Shown here: in pieces, positions 11,353 to 22,653 of the stretch
How the letters are laid out: each line of letters opens with the position of its first letter
Numbering within the stretch: the first letter of the stretch is position 1
NCBI GenBank assembly: GCA_029168955.1
Contig: JAPDOI010001346.1
Location: forward strand, 62,001-126,000
Origin: Aplectana chamaeleonis
Taxonomy: Eukaryota; Nematoda; Chromadorea; Rhabditida; Cosmocercidae
Reading direction: 5' to 3'
DNA length: 64,000 bases
The notes under the pieces: generated by a model
What the model was told of the DNA's origin: nothing
The model's input: the letters and a program-made list of their open reading frames with translations, nothing else
Databases searched by the model: none
Position numbers and translations under genes: made by a program

Positions 11353-11874
11353 GAAGGAAGAGTGATGCAGCAGGATCGTATCGGGATGGTTCATCCGAAC
11401 AGAACCGGAGAAGTCCAAATCGCCGAGGAATTGGAAGAGAGAGCCCGATCTACCAAAATGATGCAGTTGAGTAGAATTGTTTCACAAAATGGACATCCTC
11501 ACATTATCGATAGCATTCCTATTCATTCTCTGTACCTAACTGATTTCATTTGCAGATCGAAGGACGATAACAACTACCGATACTATAGCAACTCGAAGAA
11601 GCGAAGGTAGCAGGTCCCGGTGCTGGCGCCAAACATCATAGTGATAAACCCGACTAACGGTAATACTTTTTCGAGCAACAGAACTCTTTAGCTTCAGCCA
11701 ACTCCTTCAAGAAGTCGAATACAGCCAGGGACACATCGAGGCCGAGAAGACTACCGTCAGAATAAGAGATGCAGAAATTAATGGTAAGTACACATCTTGA
11801 AAATTTGTGTAGTAGCGCCCCAATGAGAGAATTTCATTTTTCTACGAGCTTTGCTTTTAGATCGAGCAGGTTGA
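11353..11874 (+). CDS. Unidentified multi-exon gene, 3' part (candidate)
   Basis: Four plus-strand segments join in phase across nematode-sized introns: exon a ends 11470 (donor GTAGAA); exon b 11556-11606 (acceptor TTTGCAG, donor GTAGCA); exon c 11692-11783 (acceptor CTTTAG, donor GTAAGT); exon d 11861-11874 (acceptor TTTTAG, stop TGA). The introns are 85, 85 and 77 bp. The product is Arg/Ser/Asn-rich (SPNRRGIGRESPIYQNDAVE, then SKDDNNYRYYSNSKKR), followed by a helical, charged segment (FSQLLQEVEYSQGHIEAEKT, then TVRIRDAEIN) and ends DRAG. I do not recognise the family. The start of exon a and any upstream exons are not determined. The case rests on phase agreement alone, so this could be a chance series or a decayed gene. 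Confidence 0.4.
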
Positions 11875-12700
11875 CACCGCTGGCCTCATGCTCTTCCATG
11901 AAAACAACAGCTTTCAGGTCGCCGCGTTGGCGATTTGAGTCTCGAATGGTAGCTTCAACAGAAGGTCTACAATCACTGCTCACATTGTTTGAAGTCTGTC
12001 CAAATGAGACTGTCCGCTCACGCGGTTTTTGTGAGTGTCCACTACACTTACATTTTTAGTTTTTTTTTTTCGAATATTCGACTTTTCGAATAATTCGAAA
12101 ATCAGCACTATTTGAATATTCGACTTTTCGAATGAACAGTCGACTTTTTCAATCGGCTGTTGAATGAATAGTCGGATTCTTTTCCTTTCACTTTTCGAGT
12201 CTGTTAAAAAAAACTTCAGCCTTTTTTCTCTACCTTCCAAAGAAAAAGCTCACGCACCCTTGGCGCGCATTTTGCTCGTGGAACAATGGAACGTTCTGGA
12301 CAGTCTGCTCATTTGAGAAAAAGTCGACTATCGAATTCAATCGACTGCTTATGTCGATTGTCAAATATTCGGTTTTTCAGATGATTCGGAAATCGGCATT
12401 TTTCGAATATTTGATTTTTCAAAACATTCGGGAAATCGTCATTTTTCAAATATTCACTTATTCGAATGAATCCAAACCGACTTTTTCAGTCGAATGATTT
12501 TTCGGATCATTCGATTCGGTCATTCGATATAGTGTCGACCAGCAGTCGCGAAGGCGTTTTCCGGAAAAGTCCTTCCCCTACTGCAAACAGCTGACCGGTG
12601 GTATTATTCACAATTCATTGTCTAATACATTGTCTTTCTGTTAGGATAACAGGTGAATGCTTTAGCTTATAAATGTTATATCGCTTAATTAAGGCTTCTT
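11875..12700. other. Gene-free; TTCGAATATTCG-rich segment
   Basis: From about 12060 to 12540 the DNA is dominated by TTCGAA, ATTCGACTTTTCGAAT and TCGACTTTTTCA motifs in irregular repeats, like the subterminal arrays at 55800 and 58900. It is probably a degraded copy of that element type. No gene is seen. Confidence 0.55.
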
Positions 12701-12800
12701 GATTGAATGCACAGCTCACACCTGCGTGGCTGCTTCCTCATTACTGCGGCGCGCCTTACAGAGGGCAGCCACGCCGCTGTGAGCTGTGCATTCGATCAAC
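12698..12800. repeat. Short palindromic element
   Basis: The left arm TTGATTGAATGCACAGCTCA and right arm TGAGCTGTGCATTCGATCAA are near-perfect complements, with inner GCGTGGCTGC paired to GCAGCCACGC. Total length is about 100 bp, with no coding capacity. Confidence 0.75.
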
Positions 12801-13614
12801 AAACCCGTAATTACGACTGTTTGGTTCCATCGAATGGCAATACTATCTCCTTCTAGAGAAAAAAAAAGACTTTTCTGCTTATTGTGAATTGTTTGATTAG
12901 AGTTTAGAAGCCTTCCAGTCTGTTTTTTACAATTGTTTATATAATTTTATTTCATTTCATTTTTGCCAAGTTTATATTATTCTATCCGTTTTCTGATTTC
13001 ACAGCTTTTTTTGCTCTCCAAGGTGCCCATTCTCTGAAGTACCACTTTTTTATTTTAGGTTATAAAACCATACTGTAAAATGCAAGGAAAAAAAGAAAAG
13101 TTTTTCACGCATAGTTAATTGATCACAAAAAGCGAAAATATTCCTTTTTTCATTCAAAACGAGATAATATGGCATCCGTTCGGTCCAGACAATTACAAAT
13201 ACCAATCACACCAGTCTACACAAAGCAAAACTACCATTTAAATATAAAAGTATGTAAGAATATTGGATGAAAAATGAATAATATCCCAGCCAGCTGTTCG
13301 CAGCCGTGGGAAGGCTTGTCCGACAAAATATTTAGTTGAGCAGCTCCATACGCACGCGGACAAATTCATTTGGACAGGCAGACTGCTCTATCGCATATGT
13401 ATGTATATCTCTATCTTGCAAAGTCGTCCACGACTACATAATGTTGTATTGGCTTCACTTGCGTTTCTGATCTGCATAAAGCTGAAAAGCCTATGTGTGT
13501 GTAATATTTGGAACTTAACTTGAGCCCCAATGCTTCAATCACCAAATGTCTAGCCGAATGCGCCAGTCACAGCTTTCATATATCGTCTCAACTAGTATAG
13601 AACGTAACTCTGTC
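12801..13614. other. No gene seen
   Basis: AT-rich DNA with stops in all frames. No recognisable repeat end. Confidence 0.5.
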
Positions 13615-13800
13615 TATGGGTGCGTGTAGGGCAGTGAAAAGAGGCGCCACTGTCACGCACACGGTCGAGTGATCGATCCTCGCTAAGGGTCAACTAAGCC
13701 TTCTATCAATACGGAGTCGGTAAATAGGTACCGGACTTGTCTGGGAGGATAATAACACTTACTTGAACATTGGCTTCGAATGTGCAATGCATCCCCAGAG
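13615..13800 (+). mobile_element. tRNA-derived SINE, strongylid type
   Basis: A B-box-like segment (GTGATCGATCCTCGC, about 13670) is followed by AGGGTCAACTAAGCCTTCTA, GGAGTCGGTAAATAGGTACC and GGACTTGTCTGGGAGGATAA. From memory this tail is that of an abundant SINE in strongylid nematode genomes. The tRNA-related head (from about 13620) is diverged and I cannot fold it as a functional tRNA. The assignment supports a clade V nematode origin. Confidence 0.65.
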
Positions 13801-15298
13801 GGATTGATCAAAGCTGAGAGCTTTATCCTATTTTTAACCATGATAATCCCTGTTGGAGTTTCCCTTCCGTGTCCCCCCGCCCGGAACGCTCAGTGATTAG
13901 AAACTTTGCTAATTTATACAGCTTTTTCTTCACTTTCCAGGGCTTCACTAAAAACGCTATCTTGGGTCCTCTTGCCTAACTCAATCAGTTCGCAATCTGA
14001 ACCCCTAACCTTTCCAACAAAAAAAGGGGCAATTGCGACCGTCATCTACTATTCTCGGTGAGGGTTTTTCCTTTCCGGGAAAAATTTCGCAGGCGTATCG
14101 CTTACTCGGCAATCCAGGTCTGGGTAGTTTAGGCGTTCGCAAAGAAAAACTATATTGTACACCACCGTTAGCTTTCCTGAATGGCGCCAGCGGCAAAATT
14201 TTACGTGATTGTAGCGGGTAGAGCAGGAAGAGAAGATTTTTGAATGTTACTGCATTGGAACGTAGAGATGTCGATGTCTCAAAGTTTTATTCAAGTCTCT
14301 TGGCTGTCCCCGACAGTGTAAAGCATGACACTGTGATTGGTCACAGCGAAAAAAGAACTGGAAAACTGTGCGGCCCCCTTCCTTCAGCTCTTAATTTCTA
14401 GCGGCCCTACAGGGCTATCGTAAGTGAGATAATGAGATCATTGAAAAATTGAGCGAAATTTGATTATTTTTTGAATACATTACTAATACTTTCATTGCTC
14501 AAGTTGATTTTAAATTTTTTTCAGGAAGAAAGAAAATTATTCCTTCACATCTCTGTTTACATGATACTGGATACGAACTCTTTTTTTTACATGGTGGCCG
14601 GCGGGATCTCCGGCCCACTCCCTTCCTGGCGCAAAGAGCTTCAGCGATAGAAAGTCGACAGCTGAACATTCGGGGTTGACGACAGACTGTTTCGCACCAA
14701 CCCCAGCCACATTCTTGTACCCGTAACATGTAAGCAGGGTTAAGCTCACGCTGTGATTATCACAGAGGGGGGCCTCAGCAATGGGCGCCGGCAAGTGGGA
14801 GGGGGCCGCAGTCTTCGCTGGTAAGCGGCCAAAATTAGTTGCTATTCGTCGATACAGAAGTTGTGAAAATGCGTAGAACAAAAGTGTAAGAAAAAAAATA
14901 ATTTGAAAATTAGTCTGAAATTATAAATTTACTTCGATTTATTCAGAAGATCATCAAATCTCCCTAATTTCTTGTTGATCACACTCATGACCCACCTGAG
15001 AAGCCACAAGAATTTTTTGTGCCGGAGGGAGGGGTCCGCAAAGGTTTTTGGCCGAATAGGGGGGGGGCACCGAGCGATCACAGGGCCCTGCCTTACCCTG
15101 CACTTAAGGTCTGTGTTAGTACCTCTATGGCTGTATGAGGGAGGTATGGTACTGGTAATTACGAGAAAACAAATAGAATTGTGTCACCAGTTCAGCGGAG
15201 GTAGAACCTGCCTGAACGGACAGTACAAGAAAAAAACCATGAAGAAAAAGTTTGCTTCGGTGAAGATTTACCGAGCAGTTGGGTGAGAGCGGCGCTGG
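13801..15298. other. No gene seen
   Basis: Contains GC-richer patches and frames of up to 114 codons on the minus strand (14499-14881) that overlap each other and show no domain. No intact element boundary is recognised. Confidence 0.5.
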
Positions 15299-15370
15299 GG
15301 CTTCGGTGGTGCAGTGCGATAAGGCGCTCCCCCGGAAAGGGAATATGCTGGTTCAATCTCGCCCGGAGCC
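15299..15370 (+). tRNA. tRNA-like pseudogene (Ser GGA-like)
   Basis: Seven acceptor pairs form between GGCTTCG (15299-15305) and CGGAGCC (15364-15370). A D-stem GTGC/GCGC and a good T-loop TTCAATC are present, and A-box- and B-box-like sequences are recognisable. The anticodon loop CCGGAAA would give GGA but has C rather than U at position 33, only four good stem pairs, and a T-stem with a mismatch. It is more likely a tRNA pseudogene or SINE head than a working tRNA. Confidence 0.4.
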
Positions 15371-15929
15371 AAGCGTTTTGCGATCAACTCAACACTTTGT
15401 GTAAACATACCATAACGTGCACTGCTACGTTAGACTGCAGATACGGCAAAAAAAAACCTCCAAAAATCATGAAGAAAAAGGCCTAGGTGGGAATTCGGCT
15501 ATTTTCTTCAAATCTTTCAAAGATTTCGGAGATAGAAAACACAACAAGCTGATAAATGCAACATAACTTGAACTGCATAAGAACAAAAACACGGATCGAG
15601 ACAATCGCAAGAAAAAGGAAAAAGAGCGGTACGTTTTAGAAAATTCTGAAGCACATTTCTGTCCGGGGACATTGCAGATCTCATCTAGCAAGGCCGAAAA
15701 AAAGGAATGTACTGGAAAGTCGCCATTAAATAATATTGGGGCAATTCTCAAACACATAATAGCTAAAAATGTCAATCAAACTGCAAACCATGGAAAAAAA
15801 AGATGCGGGACGCGCTTAGTAAAGGGCTCCGAAAAATTACAAACGATTCGTTTGCTCTATGTCATATGTAAGCTGATGAAAAGCGTAGGCTAGCGAATTT
15901 ACCCGTCTCTGAATACTCATCAAGTATAA
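15371..15929. other. No gene seen
   Basis: Overlapping opposite-strand frames of 70-100 codons, none with supporting features. Confidence 0.5.
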
Positions 15930-16215
15930 CATACTGTGCTTCTCTCGGCCAAATTCCGGTCTGCAATTGCGTCTCGACACGCTTTGCGACCGCGCGCTTT
16001 CGAGTCCGAAGTTTCCAGCGCCGCAGTCCCCGATCTGTAAACTCCAGGTGGGGTTTGGAAAATGGAAACTTCAAAAAATGGAGAAAACTGTATAAAAAAA
16101 GCCACATCGAGTCGGCTTTGGCGCTGGAAACTCGACTGACTCGAGCGCGTGCGGCCGCAAAGCGTGTCGAGACTCAACTGCGGACCGGAATTTGGCCCAG
16201 AGAAGCATAGTATAT
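15930..16215. mobile_element. Inverted-repeat MITE, arms about 100 bp
   Basis: Left arm: TGCTTCTCTCGGCCAAATTC, then GTCTCGACACGCTTTGCG and TTTCCAGCGCC. Right arm: the complements, GGCGCTGGAAA, CGCAAAGCGTGTCGAGAC and GAATTTGGCCCAGAGAAGCA. The short loop has no coding content. Confidence 0.85.
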
Positions 16216-17622
16216 ACCATTTTCAAGTTCAACTCTCCCCCGATCAAATGCCGCTGATCACTACTTGCGAAATTCCAACTGTTTCGAATCCTACATAAAA
16301 ATGTAGAGGAAAATTCGTGCACCGAAAGTCTTCAATAAATATCCCTCGCTCTCTTCTCTCTACCCGTCAGGACTAGTTTAGTGTAAATAACATTGGCATC
16401 CTGCGAAGAATGGATTCTCAGTACCAAAATGAGTTCACGAAATTTACTAAAAGGGACAGATTTCGAATTTTTCGGAAGCTTTGGGGAAATGGCTAATCCT
16501 ATCTTCAGTAACCAGCAAATTCAAAGCACCGAACTTCATATTTAAGCGTAACGAGAAGTGTATTATCTTATGACATTTATTTGCAAGATATCGACCAATT
16601 TTTCAGGAATCAATTTGAACGTTTCCTCGAGTTTTGTAAGAAATGGCTTGAAATCGTAAAACGCCTGGAAAAACTATTCCCATTATGTTGTCAAAAAACT
16701 TCCCGCCACTCGAATTTGACAATTTTTTAAACTTTCAGCGTTGGTCTTTCGACAAAATGTGCTACAATATTTTAAGCACAAACTTTTCTATTCAAAGCCG
16801 CCTTTCAATTGAAGAAAAACCTGGTGGTTCTCGAATTATACATATGTTAAAATTCAGTGGAAATCTTAAGTAGTGAGCATCTCATTAGATTACAAAGATA
16901 AGAGAGAAATTATCGCCTACGAAATTTTCCGAAAAAAATGCGAAATTTGTCAGAAAGATATTTCATGACCCATCATGGTACTATGTATATTCTAGTCCTC
17001 ACAACGCTCAAACTTTCTGGTAACTGAAGCAGCCTTGAAGAATGGAATGAAGGGAACGAAAAGGGATAAAAAATTTTCGGTGTAAAAACCTCCTCTGCAT
17101 TCTGATGCAAAATTAGAAGTAAGTCAAGTATTCCAAACTGCCAGCAATGTTACTGGATAGAAAAAAAAGCTGGTTTTAAATGGTACCATACTTGATCGAA
17201 TGTTTACAGACGGGGATAGGAAAATTTTGTGGCCTACATGCAGAAACTTTCGACTAATCCAATATATATGAGGAAATCCCAGAAGGGTGCACGTGTGATG
17301 GACATGGGAACTAGAAACCTAACAAGAATGTTTATAAGCACAGAAAACTATGATAGTTTGATGGAGAAGACAACATAATATCCGCAGCATTAGGAATGAG
17401 AAATCTCAACCGTTTAGTTTTAGGATTTGAAAAAAAACGGTACGGTTAGAATATACCATCCACCACACTTCATGATATGCACGAGAGGGTCCATTTCCCT
17501 GAAAACCACGGTAGGTTACGGTATGCACCTATACCGTAGTAGGTTGATGTTTCAGATTTTGCCGACAAGGGATCGACAACTGTTCGGAAACGCCGTTCCC
17601 AACGAAATTCATACAAACTGAT
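16216..17622. other. No gene seen
   Basis: AT-rich DNA; ORFs of 60-87 codons without domains or coherent splice phases. Confidence 0.5.
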
Positions 17623-17772
17623 GTAACATCGGCGTGGATCGTGAAGAGACTTCGCGTTCACTGTTGAAGGTTGGCGCAAACTCGGTGCACCTATGTTATA
17701 GCATATGACACCGAGTTTGCGCCACCCTTCCACGGTGAACGCTAAGTCTCTTCACGATCCATGTCGACGTTA
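17623..17772. mobile_element. Palindromic MITE, family P, copy 2
   Basis: Same architecture as the copy at 6257. Outer GTAACATCGGCGTGGATCGT pairs with ACGATCCATGTCGACGTTAC. The core is GGTTGGCGCAAACTCGGTGC, then CTATGTTATAGCATATG, then CACCGAGTTTGCGCC. Confidence 0.88.
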
Positions 17773-18099
17773 CTTGCAATGACGTTTTTAAATCAATGCT
17801 TAAAGCTGCTGAGGAGTTCTGTGAACAGGGTTATGGCAGGTTTCCTTAGTTGTCCGGAAAGGTGTTTCCAGAGTGTTCAGGGAAATTGATTCGAATTCGG
17901 CTCAAAACTTTTTTCTAGGGGTTGTCTGGGGTCCTGAACACGGAATTGAGGTCCAGTTGTCGATTGGTCGACAGATCGGCTGTAGCCGACTGTCTGATCA
18001 AAAGCGTGAGCGAGGAAGTGTAGAAAAACACCCGATGCCGACTACGTTGCCGGTCGGAAATGTTGACAATATACTCAGACATTCTGGCGTTTCTAACGC

Positions 18100-18700
18100 G
18101 CACTGAACCGTCCCATTTCGACCTGTGCGGGGCAAACGGCAGAGTTCCCGCATGGCCATTCAGGTCTGCGTTCAGCGCCTGCCAAACCTCGGATTCCGCC
18201 GTTTGGCTGGCGATGACGTCACAGCTGCAGAGGCTCGGTGTTGCGTTCGTAGACGATTTGACAGGGCATGAACTCGTTTGATCTGCCGAATCACGTTATC
18301 GATGACTCCACTATTTACCAGGCCCATATCAGCAGCAGAGGACGTATATAAGGGGCCTCATCCCAGAGAGAGCGCAGTCGGCCTTTCGGGGCCGCTCCTG
18401 GAAAGTGGCTACGAGTCACTCTCTGGACGATTTTTGACCGCTGAGGGGTCTCCCCCACGGTCCTCAGCGAGGGAAGCTCTCTCGCGGTCGACCGTGGCGT
18501 GGATGATGTCCCTGTCGCGGACCGCGGTGGGGGTGACTCCCTCACGCGGGCCGCGACCTGGATCGTGTCCTTGTTGGGGAGACCCGCTCCTATTAAAATG
18601 ATAGGCGCCATGTGCTTCTATAATAGGACGACGACCTCCTTTTCCGTTGTAAATCTAATCTAGCATGGTCGAAACCTGCAAACGGCAGTGAATCGCCGGA
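18100..18700 (+). promoter_or_regulatory. TATA-bearing LTR-like segment, copy 1
   Basis: A core-promoter-like GTATATAAGGGGC at about 18344 is followed by CGAGTCACTCTC and ATTTTTGACCGCTGAGGGG with CCCCCACGG, and a GC-rich tract. The same ordered blocks occur at 34087-34290. Two copies of a TATA plus downstream block without coding DNA suggest solo LTRs of one LTR-retrotransposon family. I could not define LTR termini or a target duplication. Confidence 0.45.
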
Positions 18701-18818
18701 TATCGCGGGGCAAACGGAGGAATGGGGCACCCGCTTTGCCCATTTTTTCGTTTCTAACGGGAGCGGTTCAGATTATGACCCGCGTTTGCTGCGCGTTACA
18801 AACCCCACAATGCCTGAG

Positions 18819-19985
18819 TAGTGGTACACGAACGAAATTTTCGAAAGATTTTTCGAAATTTTTTTCGTTCGTTCGAAAATTGGTCGAACGAAATTTTTTC
18901 AGATTTCGTTCGTTCGAAATTTCGTCGAACGAAATTTTTTCAAATTTCGTTCGTTCAAAATTTCGTCGAACAAAATTTTTTCAAATTTCGTTCGTTCGAA
19001 ATGTTTTCGAATGAAAATTTTTCAATTTTCGTTCGTTGGAAATCCGATTTTTCAAATTATTTTCGAAATTCGTTCGTTCGGAATACTTTCGAACAAATTT
19101 CGAAATTTCCGACAAATTTCGAAAAAAGTTCGAAATTTTTTTCGTTCGTTCGAAAATTCGTCGAGCGAAATTTTTTCAGATTCCGTTCGTTCGAAATTTC
19201 GTCGAACGAATTTTTTAAATTTCGTTCGTTCGAAATTTCGTCGAAAATTTTTTTTTCAAATTTCGTTCGTTCGAAGTTTTTCCGGACGAAAATTTTTCAA
19301 TTTTCGTTCGTCCGAAATTTTTCCGGACGAAAATTTTTCAATTTTCGTTCGTTCGAAATCCGATTTTTCGAATTATTTTCGAAATTCGTTTGTTCGGAAT
19401 ACTTTCGAAAAAAGTTCGAAATTTCCGACAAATTTCGAAAAAATACGAAATTTCGAAAAAATCGAAATTTTGATAAGTTTCGAATTTCGTTCGTTCGACC
19501 TCCGAAATTTCGAATTTTTCGCAATTCGTTCGTTCGAAATTTCGTTCGAAATTTTTCGAACGAAATTTTTTCAATTTTCGTTCGTTCGAAATTTTTTCGA
19601 ACAAAGTTTTTTCATTTTTCGTTCGTTCGAAATCCGATTTTTCGAATTATTTTCGAAATTCGTTTGTTCGGAATACTTTCGAAAAAAGTTCGAAATTTCC
19701 GACAAATTTCGAAAAAAGCTCGAAATTTTCGACGGATTTCGAAAAAAATCGAAATTTTGATAAGTTTCGAATTTCGTTCGTTCGACCTCCGAAATTTCGA
19801 ATTTTTCGCAATTCGTTCGTTCGAAATTTCGTTCGAAATTTTTCGAACGAAATTTTTTCAATTTTCGTTCGTTCGAAATTTTTTCGAACAAAGTTTTTTC
19901 ATTTTTCGTTCGTTCGAAAATATTTCGAACGAAAAAAATTCGATTTTCGTTCGTTCGACATTTTTTTCAAAATTGTACAACTATA
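18819..19985. mobile_element. hAT-like element built of TTCGTTCG repeats
   Basis: It starts TAGTGGTACACGAACG and ends with the complement of TATAGTTGTACAATTTTG, matching the ends of the related element at 40024. The interior is almost entirely degenerate tandem units of TTCGTTCGTTCGAAATTT and TTCGAACGAAATTTTTTC. These units keep long frames open in several phases (up to 396 codons at 18821-20011) with a monotonous Phe/Arg/Ser/Glu/Asn product. I treat those frames as repeat artefacts. No matching flanking duplication was found at this copy. Confidence 0.75.
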
Positions 19986-20828
19986 GTCGACAAGTATTTG
20001 AACGTAGCTAAAAAACGCGGCCAGCTGCTTCCGGCCGTACCACAATCAATAAGAGAACAGCCTATCCCGCTACGACCGGCCACACAGATTTTTTAACCCA
20101 TTTTTTTCACGACCGGACCAGCAACAGTCGATGGACTAACAATGACGCTGGCCAAACTATCCATTTTTTGCAAGAAACGAAGAAATTGTTGTCATCGGGG
20201 GCAATGCCATCAAAAAATCTCGACGGAGAATTCGAAACAAAAAAAAATATTTCACACATCCGGCGTTTACAATCAACAAAGTAACTTCCCTTGAAATTCA
20301 CAACTTTATATAACATGCACAACAATTAGTAGCAACATTTTATTGTTATAAATTCCAGTATAATTTGTAGATCACGTAGTCATTAATATTCGTTTATCAG
20401 TGGACACAGATACACCGAATTAGTACTCTTGTGAGGCTGTCAGAACAACAGGACAATCAGTAACTCCTTACGACAGGGGGAGATAGTATCATGACAAAAC
20501 TAGAAGACTAAACGATCGAATGGAATTCTACTTGAGGCATCATCGAAACCGTACCACGGCAAGACAATGAAGAACTGAAAAGTACAAAGAAACTGTAATT
20601 CATTAAAGACGCCTTTACATCGAAATCCCAAAGCCGAATAATCGGTTTTGCAAGCGAGCCACCGACTGATTTGGACATTTTGTACAAGTTTGAAGCAAAG
20701 GAAATCTTAACCTTCGGTCATTTTTAGGAACACATGGTTTCGAGTTTGTACCGCGCTCTTTCTCCCCAATATCACCGATCGATGGCTCTAGGCAGTGACC
20801 TCAAGTTGTGTGGACGCAAAAACGATGT
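19986..20828. other. No gene seen
   Basis: No domain-bearing frame and no recognisable repeat boundary. Confidence 0.5.
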
Positions 20829-20980
20829 ACAGTCCGCACGGATCGCACTGATACTTTACGTTCCTTATTGTGCGTTGTCACAAACTCGGTGCACGTATGT
20901 TATAACACATGTGCACCAAACTTACGCCAATGCTTGATAAGGAACGCAAAGTATCAGGGCGACCAGTGCCGACTGACTGC
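20829..20980. mobile_element. Palindromic MITE, family P, copy 3 (diverged)
   Basis: The outer TACAGTCCGCACGGATCG pairs imperfectly with the right end CCAGTGCCGACTGA. The core keeps CACAAACTCGGTGCACGTAT and GTGCACCAAACTTACGCC, and GATACTTTACGTTCC pairs with GGAACGCAAAGTATC. It is more diverged than copies 1, 2 and 5. Confidence 0.8.
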
Positions 20981-22653
20981 ACATCTTCAGGCTCTCGTCC
21001 TCCATGAATGATTACGAATGTACATCACAATCAATTCTGCTGGGACTAGCGTCGAACAGCGAAGAGAAGAGAAAGCGAGCATAATCGCCAGGTATGAAAA
21101 AAGCCTAAGGCAAAGCCGTTACGAAAATGGGCGCGAGGATTCCGAAAATCCTTTCTTTTCCAAAAAAATATATTGTCAAATTCACCAGACGCGATCTGGT
21201 TAAGGAATAGAAGCAGAGTGAACAGTTGAGCTTTTTGCATAGCTAGGGACGAGCGCGCTCCCGCTCTTCACCACTACAGAGCGCTTGTGGCCCAGTACAC
21301 GAAAAAAACGGGAGCCGCGGAAGACTTGGCCAGCGTTCATGTCGTTGCCAGAGCGCGTTTACCCCAAGTCCCCTAAAGGACCAACGACCTGAACGCAGTG
21401 GATTTGCGCGCGGTGCGTCTAGGCGATCAATATCGTCCGCGCCTCTTCCTTTTTCGTGTCCTGGCTCTAAAAGGCGTTACACGCGGCCGTCCACGCGAAA
21501 CTGATGGATATGAAGTAAACTCGACAATCTTTTTGAAAAAAATTATATCGATGGCCAATTTGCTAGAAAATTATGATAATATAACCCTAAAGGGCGCAAG
21601 CAAAAGATGCCGGAAGTCAGCGCGCCGCGGCGGGTGTGCAAACGATGTGTATCGATTTTTCGTGATGCAACCTACAGACGCTGCCTTAGAGATCAATATG
21701 CATGACAATCATTACAACACGAACGACCTCACTGCACCGGTTGCATGACCGACCGCTTCGTCTCTGGTCTGCAATGAGATAACGTCTAATGAATCCAACT
21801 TTATATTTAGATTTTGCGGAGCGGAATTATGACGAAAAATGAGACTGCCACTCCTATTTTTCACCACTGGAAACAATAAGAGATCTATATAGTGTACTTC
21901 GCATCTTTCTACAGACTGCCAAACATTCCAAAAAATTTCGCCATAGACCATAGAGAATGATCTTTTACCCTCAGCCTGTCAACCTGCCAGTTTCCCCTAA
22001 AACTTCTGCAACGCTTGATGAAAACTGCCTCATCAACAGCCAAAACCCTTTAAATAAACCGACTGACGGCTCAAAAGACGGGAAAGAATAAGAGAAGACG
22101 AGAGAGGACTAGTAAGAAAATCATCCATCACATCTATCACAATGGCGAACAGGGGAAAACGGAATCCAACAGTTGAAAAACGACGAGAAATGAGAACAAA
22201 ACCCAGCGAGAGTACCGTAACGCGATTAGGCCCTCAAACAACTAAAATTTTACAGATGTGAAAGTAACAGTACGCGGACTCTGAAGGACACCAGGCTATG
22301 GAAATTTTACAACGAAGCTTGCTGAGCAGCCCAGATATACACTTTAAGAAGTTTTTGAAGAAAAAAAAACTGACATAATCTGAATTTCTCTAGACGGCGT
22401 GGCACAGCTTCTGCACTACGAAAATTCAAATCGAAAAAAAGAGTACGTACACTCTATTTTGCAGCGAAATCCACTCAGTTCCGTTGGCGTGCGCGCGTAC
22501 GCTGCTCTCTTCTTCTCCACCTCACTCTCTCGCTGTCGCACACGCACGCGAAAGACCCAAGTGAATTTCGTGCTGGAATAGAGTGTAGGGTCAAGAAAAA
22601 AGAAGAAACGACGTTTAAAGATACACGTACATGACGCACACATTAATAGGCTC
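20981..22653. other. Intergenic; no gene seen
   Basis: Lies downstream of the UBE2J2 stop codon. Frames of 60-116 codons show no domain. It should contain the 3' UTR of the gene that ends at 22654, but I saw no canonical AATAAA close to the stop. Confidence 0.5.

Noticed and set aside
14499..14881. 76- and 114-codon minus-strand frames
   Set aside because: Overlapping frames with Cys/Arg-rich composition but no spaced motif or exon signals.
15299..15370. Functional tRNA-Ser
   Set aside because: The anticodon stem is weak, position 33 is C, and the T-stem has a mismatch, so it is listed only as a tRNA-like pseudogene.
18821..20011. 396- and 249-codon open frames on the plus strand
   Set aside because: Their sequence is a low-complexity Phe/Arg/Ser/Glu repeat produced by TTCGTTCG and TTCGAA units. 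Overlapping frames are equally open on both strands and the DNA has hAT-like TIRs, so these are repeat artefacts.
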